Numbered from the stretch's first letter, positions 7,028-15,276 are shown. The stretch: 38,457 nt of DNA from JAAFIP01 sp043772355 (GCA_043772355.1 JAYVGI010000111.1:1-38457); one strand, 5' to 3'. Numbers and translations: made by a program. The notes: generated by a model not told the origin, from the letters alone.

Positions 7028-8203
7028 ATGGAAAAGCAGTGGGACATGGTGATTGTGGGTGGCGGGCTGAGTGGCCTGGCGCTGGCTGCTGAGCTGGCTG
7101 CGCCTGAGTTTGCTGCGCTATCGGTACTCGTGCTGGAAAAGCGGGCCAGCTACCTGCGTGACCGCACCTGGAGTTACTGGGCACCCGCTGCGGGCACGCA
7201 GCACCGCTACAGCGCCCTGGAGCGCGCGCGCTGGAACCAGTGGGCCGTGAGTTTGAATGACAGCACTTGCCTGCACACCTCTGCACAACTTGCCTACGCC
7301 ACCTTAGATGCTGATGCGTTTTACACGGCGGCGGTGCAGACTATCGCGTTCGCAACACATGTGGAACTGCGCTTGGGTACGGGTGTGGCATCGATGGCTG
7401 CACACATCACCAGCCATGGCATGGCCATCACCACAGAGCAGGGCGACGTGGTGCAAGTGCGTTGGGTGTTTGACGCAAGGCCGTCCCAGCAAGTGGCGCA
7501 AAGCACTTTGGTGCAGCAGTTTGCCGGCTGGGAGGTGCATACCGAGCACGACGCTTTTGATGCCCGCACGGTGCAGCTCATGGCCTTTGAACCGCATGCC
7601 ATGGGCCTGCATTTTTGGTATGTGCTGCCCTACAGCGCACGCAGCGCCTTGGTAGAGAGCACCTGGGTCTCGCCTGCCAGTTGGCAGCCAAACACCACCC
7701 AAGAGTTGCAGCAATACTTGGCCCAGCGCTTGCAGGGCAAACCGTATACCGTCGTGTACCGAGAGCAGGGCGTGTTGCCGCTGAACGCAGTCAAGCCATC
7801 GCCTGCAAGCGCGGTGGTACCACTGGGCCGGGGCGGTGGCACCTTGCGGCCTTCAACGGGCTATGCATTTTTGGACACCTTGGCGCATGCCAAGGGCTTG
7901 GCAGACTCGCTGCGCGCGACGTTAAGCGAAGGGGGTGTGCAGCAAGCGCGCGCCAGTTGGCAACCCCAAGCTTTCACACGTCCCGCCACAGACCATTGGA
8001 TGGACGCGGTATTTTTAAGCGCTCTGAGCCAAGACTGGTTGTGTGCCCCACAGTACTTTATGCAATTGTTCGAGCGCGTGGGCGCTGATGGTGTGGTGGC
8101 GTTTTTGTCGGGCAATGCCAGCCTGGCCCAGCGCGTGGCCATCATGCGGGCTTTGCCGGTTGTGCCCTTTGCCAGTGCTGCGCTGCGGCGGCTGGTGGCC
8201 TAG
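7028..8203 (+). CDS. crtY: Lycopene beta-cyclase
   Basis: Closes both ends of lycopene to beta-rings, giving beta-carotene. The 391-residue flavoprotein begins with the nucleotide-binding fold MVIVGGGLSGLALA and has DRTWSYW near residue 45, a CrtY-type hallmark. I chose ATG 7028 because it lies a few residues before the Rossmann fold; an upstream in-frame GTG at 6935 would overlap crtB extensively and adds unrelated sequence. No strong ribosome site is visible, so coupling to crtB 34 bases upstream is likely. The product is the direct substrate of the Blh dioxygenase encoded next. Confidence 0.93.
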   Translation: MEKQWDMVIVGGGLSGLALAAELAAPEFAALSVLVLEKRASYLRDRTWSYWAPAAGTQHRYSALERARWNQWAVSLNDSTCLHTSAQLAYATLDADAFYTAAVQTIAFATHVELRLGTGVASMAAHITSHGMAITTEQGDVVQVRWVFDARPSQQVAQSTLVQQFAGWEVHTEHDAFDARTVQLMAFEPHAMGLHFWYVLPYSARSALVESTWVSPASWQPNTTQELQQYLAQRLQGKPYTVVYREQGVLPLNAVKPSPASAVVPLGRGGGTLRPSTGYAFLDTLAHAKGLADSLRATLSEGGVQQARASWQPQAFTRPATDHWMDAVFLSALSQDWLCAPQYFMQLFERVGADGVVAFLSGNASLAQRVAIMRALPVVPFASAALRRLVA

Positions 8204-8239
8204 TGCGTAATCTAATGCGTAATCTAATGCGTAATTTAG
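8204..8239 (+). repeat. Three tandem 12-base repeats between crtY and blh
   Basis: The unit TGCGTAATCTAA occurs at 8204-8215 and 8216-8227, and a third copy with two changes (TGCGTAATTTAG) at 8228-8239. It starts right after the crtY stop and ends 22 bases before the blh start. Copy-number change here would alter the spacing between the two genes. Confidence 0.95.
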
Positions 8240-8261
8240 TGATTCATCTGGTGAGCGATGC

Positions 8262-9248
8262 ATGACTGATGTGACCCGCCGCCCAGCCATGCTCTTAGCC
8301 GCCAGCGGATGCGCGCTGCTGGGCTTGGTGGCACTGCGCGCGCTGGAGGCGCAGTGGCCACCGCTGGCGCTGTGGGCCTTTGTGCTGCTCTCCCTCACCC
8401 TGGGATTTGGCCATGGCGCGCTGGATGCCGTGCTGCTGCTAGGGCAGTTTGCGCCGCGCAGCAAGGCGTTGGCGGTGAGCGCGCTGTATTTGCTGTGTGT
8501 GCTGCTGGCAGGCTGGGCGCTGTCCTGGTCGGTGCCTTGGGCTTTGCTGCTGCTGGTGCTGATGTCGGTGTGGCATTTCGGCGAGCTGCACAGCTACGCG
8601 CTGTGGGCGCGTCTTTGCGTGGGCGGCGCGAGTGTGATGTGGCCCATGCTGGTGGCGCAGGGCGCTATGGCGCAGCTGGTGCAAGGCACCTTGGGTTCGG
8701 GCTTTAGCACAGCGTGGCTGGCTTGGCAGATACTGGCCTGGGCCTGGCTTATCTTGGTGCTGGTGTGCGCACTGGCTTGGTCGGTGCGGTGGTTGTTAAA
8801 CCGCCATAAGCTCTCTGGCAGCGGCAGCGGCGATAGCCGTGGCCAAGGCTTGGCCACCGATCAACACCCGCAAGCGCTGTGGGCGGTAATAGAAATATTG
8901 GCACTCTTAAGCGCGTACCTGTTGTTGTCTCCGTTGCTGGCATTCGCGCTGTATTTTGGCGTGTACCACTGCCTGGCCCATGTGGCGCGGGTGCGGCGGG
9001 CGCTGCTGGCGCACAGCCGCCTGACGATGGTGCGCTACACCCTGGCCTTTATTGCCAGCGCCCTGGCCGCCGCCGCGCTGCTGGCTTTGCTGTGGTGGTT
9101 TTTACCCGCGATGCAATGGCTGGGTGGCGTGAGCCAAGCCCAAGCCAACGCTGGCCAGGTATTGCAATGGCTGGTCGTCAGCCTGGCCGCTGTCACGCTG
9201 CCGCATCTGCTTTTGGTGAGCTACAGTGCGCGTTGGCTGGGGCGCTAA
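8262..9248 (+). CDS. blh: Beta-carotene 15,15'-dioxygenase, Brp/Blh family (retinal synthesis)
   Basis: Membrane non-haem iron enzyme that cleaves beta-carotene in the middle to give two retinals, the chromophore of both rhodopsins in this window. The 328-residue protein is almost entirely hydrophobic and shows the four family histidine sites: GFGHGALD (H51), SVWHFGE (H105), YHCLAHVARV in the third quarter, and LPHLLLV near the C-terminus. A Ser/Gly-rich loop interrupts the helices near residue 190. ATG 8262 has no clear ribosome site. It is the last gene of the proteorhodopsin-crtEIBY-blh unit; no intrinsic terminator was seen before pncB. Confidence 0.94.
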   Translation: MTDVTRRPAMLLAASGCALLGLVALRALEAQWPPLALWAFVLLSLTLGFGHGALDAVLLLGQFAPRSKALAVSALYLLCVLLAGWALSWSVPWALLLLVLMSVWHFGELHSYALWARLCVGGASVMWPMLVAQGAMAQLVQGTLGSGFSTAWLAWQILAWAWLILVLVCALAWSVRWLLNRHKLSGSGSGDSRGQGLATDQHPQALWAVIEILALLSAYLLLSPLLAFALYFGVYHCLAHVARVRRALLAHSRLTMVRYTLAFIASALAAAALLALLWWFLPAMQWLGGVSQAQANAGQVLQWLVVSLAAVTLPHLLLVSYSARWLGR

Positions 9249-9321
9249 AACCGGCGGCTGCAAGTTTGGTACGATGCACCTACGCTTCCAGCCGCCATCC
9301 AACTAAGCTGCCTTCGTCAAA

Positions 9322-10530
9322 ATGATCATCACCAGCCTGCTCGACACCGACCTGTACAAATTCACCATGATGCAGGTGGTGCTGCACCAGTTTCCGGGTG
9401 CGCAGGTGGAGTACAAGTTCAAATGTCGCAACCCCGGTGTGAATCTGGCCCCGTACGCCGCAGAAATCCGGGAGGAAATACGCTCGCTGTGTCAGCTGCA
9501 TTTTTCCGACGCAGAGCTAAGCTATCTGCGCGGCATGCGCTATATCAAGAGCGATTTTGTAGACTTTTTGGGCCTGTTTCGCCTGAATGACAAATACATC
9601 ACCATCACGCCCCAACCCAATGGCGAGCTGGACATATCGGTCAAAGGGCCGTGGCTGCACACCATATTGTTCGAGATCCCGGTGCTGGCGATTGTCAACG
9701 AGGTGTACTTTCGCAATACCCAAAAAATGCCCCGTCTGCAAGATGGCCGCAAACGCCTGGATGCCAAAATTGACCTGCTGCATGCCGGAGGCCTGGCCGA
9801 GCTGAAAATTGCTGACTACGGCACCCGCAGGCGCTTTTCCAAAGCCTGGCACGAAGAGGTGCTGCGCGTGCTCAGCGCCAAGCTGGGCACCGACCCGGTG
9901 CGCAGTCCGGTGGGGCAGTTTGCGGGCACCAGCAATGTGCTGTTTGCCATGAAGCTAGGCCTTACGCCCTTGGGCACCATGGCGCATGAGTATTTGCAGG
10001 CCGCCCAGGCTATTGGCCCGCGCCTGCGTGACAGCCAGATTTTTGCCTTCGAATCCTGGGCGCGCGAGTACCGGGGTGACCTGGGCATTGCATTGAGTGA
10101 CGTGTACGGCATGAGCGCTTTTTTGCGCGACTTTGACATGTATTTTTGCAAACTTTTTGACGGCGCGCGCCACGACAGTGGCGACCCGTTTGAATGGGGT
10201 GAGCGCATGATCGCCCACTATGCTGGCAACCGGGTAGATCCGAAAACCAAAATCTTGATCTTCAGCGATGGCCTGACCGTGCCGCGCACCATCGAGCTGT
10301 ACCAGCGCTTTCGTGGCCGCTGCATGCTGGCCTTTGGCATTGGCACCAACCTGACCAACGACCTGGGCGACGCGCCCGAGCATGTGCCGCTGCAAATCGT
10401 CATGAAGCTGGTGAAATGCAACGGCCAACCCGTAGCCAAGCTGTCGGACACGCCGTCTAAAAACATGTGTGAGGACGAAAAATACCTGGCCTATCTGCGG
10501 CAGGTGTTTGACATCGAACAGCCTGCATAA
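9322..10530 (+). CDS. pncB: Nicotinate phosphoribosyltransferase
   Basis: Makes nicotinate mononucleotide from nicotinate and PRPP in the NAD salvage (Preiss-Handler) pathway. The 402 residues match the PncB length. Visible signatures are LLDTDLYKFTMMQ at the start, YGTRRRFS, GTSNVLFA followed by GTMAHEY (whose His is the residue phosphorylated in the family), LIFSDGL and FGIGTNLTND in the phosphate-binding half. It starts at ATG 9322, 73 bases after blh on the same strand, and could share read-through from the carotenoid operon, though no functional link is known. Confidence 0.96.
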   Translation: MIITSLLDTDLYKFTMMQVVLHQFPGAQVEYKFKCRNPGVNLAPYAAEIREEIRSLCQLHFSDAELSYLRGMRYIKSDFVDFLGLFRLNDKYITITPQPNGELDISVKGPWLHTILFEIPVLAIVNEVYFRNTQKMPRLQDGRKRLDAKIDLLHAGGLAELKIADYGTRRRFSKAWHEEVLRVLSAKLGTDPVRSPVGQFAGTSNVLFAMKLGLTPLGTMAHEYLQAAQAIGPRLRDSQIFAFESWAREYRGDLGIALSDVYGMSAFLRDFDMYFCKLFDGARHDSGDPFEWGERMIAHYAGNRVDPKTKILIFSDGLTVPRTIELYQRFRGRCMLAFGIGTNLTNDLGDAPEHVPLQIVMKLVKCNGQPVAKLSDTPSKNMCEDEKYLAYLRQVFDIEQPA

Positions 10531-10571
10531 TTCGCTCTTGTGCTGATGTAACGCCAAAAGCGCAAAAACAA

Positions 10572-10649
10572 CGCAAAAAACGCTAAAAACACACATATGT
10601 AAATGGTTTTTTTTGCGATTTTCGGTCTTCATCTTTTGCGTTTTTTGCG
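10572..10649. repeat. Inverted repeat CGCAAAAAACGC around a 54-base centre
   Basis: CGCAAAAAACGC at 10572-10583 is perfectly complementary to 10638-10649. The 145-base gap between pncB and the next gene is otherwise A/T-run-rich with repeated CGCAAAA words. The same 12-mer recurs at about 26330 in front of the nitrile hydratase genes, so it looks like an interspersed element and not a dedicated terminator. Confidence 0.75.
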
Positions 10650-10675
10650 ATGAATAAAATATTCTGGAGACACCC

Positions 10676-11944
10676 GTGGCCATTGCAGGCATTCCTGTCG
10701 AATTTATCTTGTTCGCCCTCACGCTGTTAGGCGTAGCGCTGTTTCACGGGCAGACGCTGTATGTGGCGCTTGCAGGCATGGTGGCCATTGCAGCGTTCAA
10801 GCTGGGTTTTACCGATTTTTCACTCTTCAAACACTTGGCGCACGAATGGGTGACGCTGGCCAACCTGCTGGGTCTGCTGCTGGGCTTTGCCTTGTTGGCT
10901 GATCATTTTGAAAAATCACAAATTCCCGCCATCTTGCCTGACTATCTGCCCGACGACTGGAAGGGTGGCTTTGTGATGTTGATTTTGGTCTTCGTCATCT
11001 CCAGCTTTTTAGACAATATCGCCGCCGCCATGATCGGCGGCACGATGGCCGCGGTGCTCTACCAAAAGCGGGTGCACATCGGCTTCTTGGCCGCCATCGT
11101 GGCCGCCAGCAATGCGGGCGGCGCAGGCTCGGTGGTGGGTGACACGACCACCACCATGCTGTGGATTGCAGGCGTGAGCCCCATGCAGGTGCTAGACGCG
11201 TACATAGCCGCCGTGCCTGCGCTCATTTTCTTCGGCACCATCGCCGCGCGCCAGCAGCATGCTTACCAGCCCATCATGAAAGATGCCAAGACAGGTGCCC
11301 GCGTAGAGTTTGCGCGCCTGGGCATCGTGGCCATTATTTTGGTAGCCGCCGTGGCCGCGAACGTTTGGTTCAACCTCAACAGCCCAGCCACCTTAGACAA
11401 ACTCCCCGTCATCGGTATGGCAGTATTGGCGGCCGTGCTGGTGACTAGCCTGTGGCGCAAACCCACCTGGAGCCTGCTGCCTGACGCCTTCAAAGGCAGC
11501 GTGTTTTTGCTGTCCCTGGTGATGTGCGCCTCTATGATGCCGGTAGAAAAACTGCCCACCGCCTCGTGGATGAGCGCGCTGGGCCTGGGCTTTGTCAGTG
11601 CGGTGTTTGACAATATCCCGCTGACCGCACTGGCCTTGCGCCAAGGCGGGTTTGACTGGGGCGTGCTGGCCTACGCCGTAGGCTTTGGCGGCAGCATGAT
11701 CTGGTTTGGCTCCTCGGCGGGTGTGGCACTCTCCAATATGTACCCCGAGGCAAAATCGGTCGGTGCCTGGCTCAAAGGCGGCTGGCATGTGGCTGTGGGC
11801 TATGTGCTGGGCTTTGCGGTGCTGATGGCCGTGCATGGCTGGCATCCGCAGCCCATGCGCGGTAAAGCCGCCTTCCCACCCGCAGCCACAGCACCTGCGG
11901 TACCCGCTCCGACCGCCGTTGCCATCATTTCGTCTGCTACATAA
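10676..11944 (+). CDS. Ion transporter superfamily permease (ArsB/NhaD/CitM-like)
   Basis: Inner-membrane permease of 422 residues with about ten to eleven hydrophobic segments. Two half-repeats are visible by their re-entrant motifs: SSFLDNIAAAMIGGT...SNAGGAGSVVGDTTTTMLW in the first half and SAVFDNIPLTALAL...GGSMIWFGSSAGVALSN in the second. These paired Asp-Asn and small-residue loops are typical of NhaD-type Na+/H+ antiporters and related anion carriers. The start is GTG 10676 with ribosome site GGAGA (10666-10670). The last 35 residues are an Ala/Pro/Thr-rich tail. The substrate is not determined; Na+/H+ exchange is the likeliest on motif grounds. Confidence 0.85.
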   Translation: MAIAGIPVEFILFALTLLGVALFHGQTLYVALAGMVAIAAFKLGFTDFSLFKHLAHEWVTLANLLGLLLGFALLADHFEKSQIPAILPDYLPDDWKGGFVMLILVFVISSFLDNIAAAMIGGTMAAVLYQKRVHIGFLAAIVAASNAGGAGSVVGDTTTTMLWIAGVSPMQVLDAYIAAVPALIFFGTIAARQQHAYQPIMKDAKTGARVEFARLGIVAIILVAAVAANVWFNLNSPATLDKLPVIGMAVLAAVLVTSLWRKPTWSLLPDAFKGSVFLLSLVMCASMMPVEKLPTASWMSALGLGFVSAVFDNIPLTALALRQGGFDWGVLAYAVGFGGSMIWFGSSAGVALSNMYPEAKSVGAWLKGGWHVAVGYVLGFAVLMAVHGWHPQPMRGKAAFPPAATAPAVPAPTAVAIISSAT

Positions 11945-11992
11945 TAAGTAGCTTCTCCCGCTTTACTTTAGCTGGCTAACAGCCTATTTACC

Positions 11993-12976
11993 ATGAAAAA
12001 ACCATCCATCCTCATCGCCCGCGCCAACTTCCCCGAGGTCGTCGCCCGTTTGTCCGAACACTTTGACGTCGAGAGTAACCAAGCCGACGTGCTGTGGACC
12101 AAAGCCGAGATGATCGCCAAGCTGCAAGGCAAAGTAGGCATGTTCACCACCGGCGGCGAGCGTATCGACGCCGAGCTGCTGGCCGCCTGCCCAGACCTCA
12201 AAATCTGCGCCAACATGGCCGTGGGCTACAACAACTTCGATTTGCCCGCCATGACCGCCGCTGGCGTGCTGGGCACCAACGCCCCCGACGTGCTCACCGA
12301 GACCACCGCCGACCTGGGCTTCACCCTGCTGATGGCCACCGCCCGCCGCGTGAGCGAGAGCGAAGCCTATTTGCGCGCAGGCCAGTGGACCAAATGGAGC
12401 TACGACATGTTCATGGGCAGCGACATCCATGGCACCACCTTAGGGGTGTTGGGCATGGGTCGCATTGGCCAGGCCGTCGCCAAGCGCGGCGCGCACGGCT
12501 TTGGCATGAACGTGATCTACCACAACCGCTCACGCCTGGATGCCGCCAGCGAGGCCGCTGTGAAGGGCCGCTATGTGAGCAAAGACGAGCTGTTTGCCCA
12601 AGCCGACCATATCGTGCTGGTGCTACCCTACAGCGCTGAGGCGCACCACACCGTGGGTGCCGCCGAGATCGAGCGCATGAAGCCCACCGCCAACCTCATC
12701 AACATCGGCCGTGGCGGCCTGATCGACGAAGACGCGCTGGCCGCCGCCCTGGCTGCTGGTAAAATTGCTGGTGCGGGCCTGGACGTGTTTGAAGGCGAAC
12801 CCAAGGTCAACCCCAAACTGCTCGTCTTGAAGAACGTAGTACTCACCCCACACATCGGCAGCGCCACCCGGCCCACGCGTCTGGCCATGAGCAATCTGGC
12901 CGCCGACAACCTCATCGGCTACCTGACCGCCAAGCAAGCCAAAACGCCTTTAAACCCGCAAGTAATCACCGCATGA
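11993..12976 (+). CDS. ghrB: D-2-hydroxyacid dehydrogenase, glyoxylate/hydroxypyruvate reductase type
   Basis: NAD(P)H-dependent reductase of 2-keto acids such as glyoxylate and hydroxypyruvate. The 327-residue length and layout fit GhrB-type enzymes. Visible are the nucleotide fold LGVLGMGRIGQAVAKR (about 145-160), the catalytic Arg in NIGRGGLIDE, the Glu in VFEGEP and the His in TPHIGSAT. The stop codon overlaps the ATG of the next gene (ATGA). Substrate preference cannot be fixed from sequence, so the symbol is provisional. Confidence 0.88.
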   Translation: MKKPSILIARANFPEVVARLSEHFDVESNQADVLWTKAEMIAKLQGKVGMFTTGGERIDAELLAACPDLKICANMAVGYNNFDLPAMTAAGVLGTNAPDVLTETTADLGFTLLMATARRVSESEAYLRAGQWTKWSYDMFMGSDIHGTTLGVLGMGRIGQAVAKRGAHGFGMNVIYHNRSRLDAASEAAVKGRYVSKDELFAQADHIVLVLPYSAEAHHTVGAAEIERMKPTANLINIGRGGLIDEDALAAALAAGKIAGAGLDVFEGEPKVNPKLLVLKNVVLTPHIGSATRPTRLAMSNLAADNLIGYLTAKQAKTPLNPQVITA

Positions 12977-13272
12977 TCAGCCCGACCGTCATTTCCTCTT
13001 TCTCCACCATCTTTTTCGCCGTCTTTCTGGCCGAACTAGGCGACAAAACCCAACTTGCCACCATGCTGTTCGCTGCGGACGGCAACGCCAGCGTCAGCAA
13101 ATGGACGGTGTTTTTTGCCGCCTGTGCGGCGCTGTCGCTCTGCGCAGGCATTGGCGTAGTGGCTGGTTCCTGGCTGGGCAGCTTGGTGTCGCCGCGTACT
13201 TTGCAACTGGTAGCAGGCGCGGGATTTTTGCTGATTGGCGCTTGGACGGTTTACAAGGCTTGGTCGCTGTAG
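12973..13272 (+). CDS. Single-domain UPF0016/GDT1 (TMEM165-type) membrane protein
   Basis: Small membrane protein of 99 residues with three hydrophobic segments and the family signature AELGDKTQLATM (about residues 20-31), the E-x-G-D-[KR]-T motif that binds divalent cations in Mn2+/Ca2+ exchangers. Most family members carry this unit twice in about 190 residues; this one has a single unit, so it probably acts as a homodimer. Its ATG overlaps the dehydrogenase stop, indicating co-translation. A role in Mn2+ export is inferred from characterised relatives. Confidence 0.88.
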   Translation: MISPTVISSFSTIFFAVFLAELGDKTQLATMLFAADGNASVSKWTVFFAACAALSLCAGIGVVAGSWLGSLVSPRTLQLVAGAGFLLIGAWTVYKAWSL

Positions 13273-13328
13273 CGGCACTTTGCACAGCGGTGAACCCAGT
13301 TATGGAAAAAAAGAGTACTCTCTATTTC

Positions 13329-13393
13329 ATAGCTGCTCCCGCCATATTCTAGAGGGCTACAGGTCAATAGAATATAGCGCAAGCAGCTACTGA
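13329..13393. repeat. Comamonadaceae-type interspersed repeat, copy 1
   Basis: An intergenic stretch with AGCTGCTCCCGCCATATTC and, on the other side, GAATATAGCGCAAGCAGCTA, able to fold as an imperfect stem around GGCTACAGG. Related copies lie at about 23272-23336, 24033-24062, 25205-25257, 30094-30152 and 36082-36118. The linkage to a family-specific repeat is from memory of Comamonadaceae genomes. Confidence 0.7.
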
Positions 13394-13451
13394 ATATGTA
13401 GCGGTTCCAAGATTCTTTGGAGCTTCGATCAACACCAATTGCATTTTTTTG

Positions 13452-14090
13452 CTATTGCCAGACGGAGATGCCTTCTGTGGTCAGCGCGCGTGCGGTAGCG
13501 GGCCGTTCGGCAACCCGCAGCGCATGATTTGTCCATGCTGTGTATTGACCGCGCATATCGAACCCTATGCGGTTTCCCCAGCGAAAGAACACCAGCAGAT
13601 AGGGGTCAACGACAGAGTAGTGCGGCCCAACCGCCCAGTCTGCCTTGGCGAGCCGCGTTTCAATGTGGGCAAAGGCATCGGCCAAGTTTTTCTTTCCCTT
13701 GGCCACGATGTCTTCATGCTGCGCCGGCACGTCGGTAAATGACTCTGATCGCCATACTTGGCGAATGGCCACGGCATGTACCGCGCCAGAAAGCCAGTTA
13801 AACCATTCCATGGAGCGCACCAGCCCATCAGGCGTGTTAGCCAGCAGCTTTTGGTCTGGGTGCTGCATGGCCAGATGCACCAGGATGGCGGGGGCCTCCG
13901 TGAGAACTGAGTCTCCCGTCACCAGCACCGGCACACGGCCTTTCGGATTGAGCTTGAGGTGTTCGGGCGAGCGGGTCGATCCATCAGCAGTAGAGGTGGG
14001 CACCAGCTGAAACGGCAGGCCAATCTCTTCCAGAACGATGTGGACAGCCAAAGAGCAGGCTCCCGGGGAATAGTGAAGGGTGGAGGGCAT
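13452..14090 (-). CDS. Glutathione S-transferase family protein
   Basis: Cytosolic GST-like protein of 212 residues. The N-terminal thioredoxin-fold half begins LHYSPGACSLAVHIVLEE, with the Ser/Cys active-site region of beta-class bacterial GSTs, and contains KLNPKGRVPVL and LTEAPAI (the cis-Pro and Glu-Ala/Ser glutathione contacts). The helical C-terminal half has DWAVGPHYSVVDPYLLVFFRW, where VDPYL is the usual N-capping motif. I placed the start at 14090, since the longer upstream reading adds 35 unrelated residues. Conjugation or peroxide defence is the likely role; the substrate is unknown. Confidence 0.92.
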   Translation of the reverse strand: MPSTLHYSPGACSLAVHIVLEEIGLPFQLVPTSTADGSTRSPEHLKLNPKGRVPVLVTGDSVLTEAPAILVHLAMQHPDQKLLANTPDGLVRSMEWFNWLSGAVHAVAIRQVWRSESFTDVPAQHEDIVAKGKKNLADAFAHIETRLAKADWAVGPHYSVVDPYLLVFFRWGNRIGFDMRGQYTAWTNHALRVAERPATARALTTEGISVWQ

Positions 14091-14130
14091 GGGCAAATAA
14101 GTCTTGGAGCGTAAGCACGGTTTTACCAGC

Positions 14131-14598
14131 TTACGGTACGTTGTGCACTTCGTTTGCCAAGCGATTGAGGTTTTGCTCGTTCGCGGGGATGACAAACGCG
14201 GCTATCGCCTCTTTCTGCTGCGCCGTGTCAAACACCTGCCGCCAACCCACCAGCGTTTTGCCCGCCTGCTCGGTAAAGGTAATGGTCAAAAAGAAGTGGT
14301 GTACCGAGCCTAAATGCTCCAGCACCACCAGCTCTGGTGCCACCAGCTCCCGAAACACTATCTCGTTCGGATAGTCAGTGCCATCCGGCCCATGCATCAC
14401 AAAACGCCACTGCCCGCCCACGCGCAGATTGAACGTTTCAAAGGTGTTGCTAAACCCATCCGGCCCCCACCATTGTGCCAAGTGCTCAGGCTGTGCAAAC
14501 GCACGGAACAAACGCTCGCGCGGCGCGTCAATCAGCCGCGAGTGCACAAACTCGCGGGCGGTGGTGGGTTTGGGGTTGGGCGTGGGCTGCTGGGTCAT
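14131..14598 (-). CDS. SRPBCC/AHSA1-family protein
   Basis: Small START-like fold protein of 155 residues. The family pattern is clear: HSRLIDAPRERLFRAF, then HLAQWWGPDGFSNT, VGGQWRFVMHGPDG and EIVFRELVAPELVVLEH, as in AHSA1-domain proteins that bind hydrophobic ligands. No enzymatic residues are visible. It is encoded 40 bases upstream of the GST gene on the same strand and may be co-transcribed with it. Function unknown. Confidence 0.9.
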   Translation of the reverse strand: MTQQPTPNPKPTTAREFVHSRLIDAPRERLFRAFAQPEHLAQWWGPDGFSNTFETFNLRVGGQWRFVMHGPDGTDYPNEIVFRELVAPELVVLEHLGSVHHFFLTITFTEQAGKTLVGWRQVFDTAQQKEAIAAFVIPANEQNLNRLANEVHNVP

Positions 14599-14667
14599 AA
14601 GATTGACGTGGAAAGAATAGCCTATCTACACCGTCTCCAGCTGCTGCCCAAAACGAATAAATCTCAA

Positions 14668-14892
14668 TCAGGCAGCCTGTGGCCACCTGATTTGCACCTT
14701 GCGGCTATGGGCTAGGCAGTCACGCAGATACAGGTTAATCAGGCTTTGGTATGGCACACCCGCCTCATCGGCCATGCCTTTGAAATACGCCACCACGTCC
14801 TCCGACAGCCGCATGGTTACGGGCCGCTTTAGCTTGGACGCGTAGGGGTTTTTACGGGACTTGAGTTGAGAGAAATCGTATTCTGCTTTCAT
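14668..14892 (-). CDS. brnA: BrnA antitoxin
   Basis: Ribbon-helix-helix antitoxin of a type II toxin-antitoxin pair, 74 residues. The segment VTMRLSEDVVAYFKGMADE followed by GVPYQSLINLYLRDCL is the RHH DNA-binding and dimerising core. The N-terminal part is basic and probably neutralises BrnT. Its ATG overlaps the brnT stop (ATGA), the usual brnTA order with the toxin first. BrnA normally represses its own promoter; candidate sites lie around 15177-15210. Confidence 0.92.
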   Translation of the reverse strand: MKAEYDFSQLKSRKNPYASKLKRPVTMRLSEDVVAYFKGMADEAGVPYQSLINLYLRDCLAHSRKVQIRWPQAA

Positions 14893-15176
14893 GGTCGTGC
14901 ACCTGGATAAAACGCGCTTTCACGCTTGGTTGCCTTGCGAGCTGAAATGATGCGTATCACCTCACCGTCCTCCCGCTCGCAATGGCAGACGATGAGCAAC
15001 TTGGCCTCTGAGCTGATACCAAGCATCAAGAAACGCTCCTCTTCCAATGAGTTATCTTCATCAAAAAACTGAACACCAAATTCGTCATAAAAGACAGACT
15101 TAGCCTCTTCAAAAGACACCTGATGCTTTTTGAGATTGGCAGCGGCTTTAGGCTCATCCCACTCGAACTTAATCAT
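14889..15176 (-). CDS. brnT: BrnT toxin
   Basis: RelE-fold ribonuclease toxin of 95 residues. The hallmark N-terminus FEWDEPKAAANLKKHQVSFEEA and the C-terminal RIISARKATKRE match BrnT, whose RNase activity halts translation; the Arg/Lys residues in the last segment belong to the active site in the family. The start at 15176 fits the conserved N-terminus exactly. A strong promoter places the transcription start at or next to the ATG, so the message is probably leaderless. Confidence 0.94.
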   Translation of the reverse strand: MIKFEWDEPKAAANLKKHQVSFEEAKSVFYDEFGVQFFDEDNSLEEERFLMLGISSEAKLLIVCHCEREDGEVIRIISARKATKRESAFYPGARP

Positions 15177-15182
15177 ACGTAC

Positions 15183-15210
15183 ATTGTATGTATAAAATTT
15201 TTCCTGTCAA
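15183..15210 (-). promoter_or_regulatory. Promoter of brnTA
   Basis: On the minus strand TTGACA (15210-15205) is followed after 16 bases by TACAAT (15188-15183), one mismatch from the -10 consensus. Transcription would start about seven bases later, at or beside the brnT ATG (15176-15174). The -10 overlaps a TAC-AT-TGTATGTA dyad-like stretch that could serve as BrnA operator. Confidence 0.7.
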
Positions 15211-15276
15211 GTTAAATCCTGACATTTACGAATTTTCGATTTCACAAAAATAGATGGATTCCATATAATTTATGCA

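Noticed and set aside
9322..10530. pncB as part of nicotinate catabolism with the molybdenum hydroxylase
   Set aside because: The two are 22 kb apart and no other nicotinate degradation gene is present; PncB is an NAD salvage enzyme.
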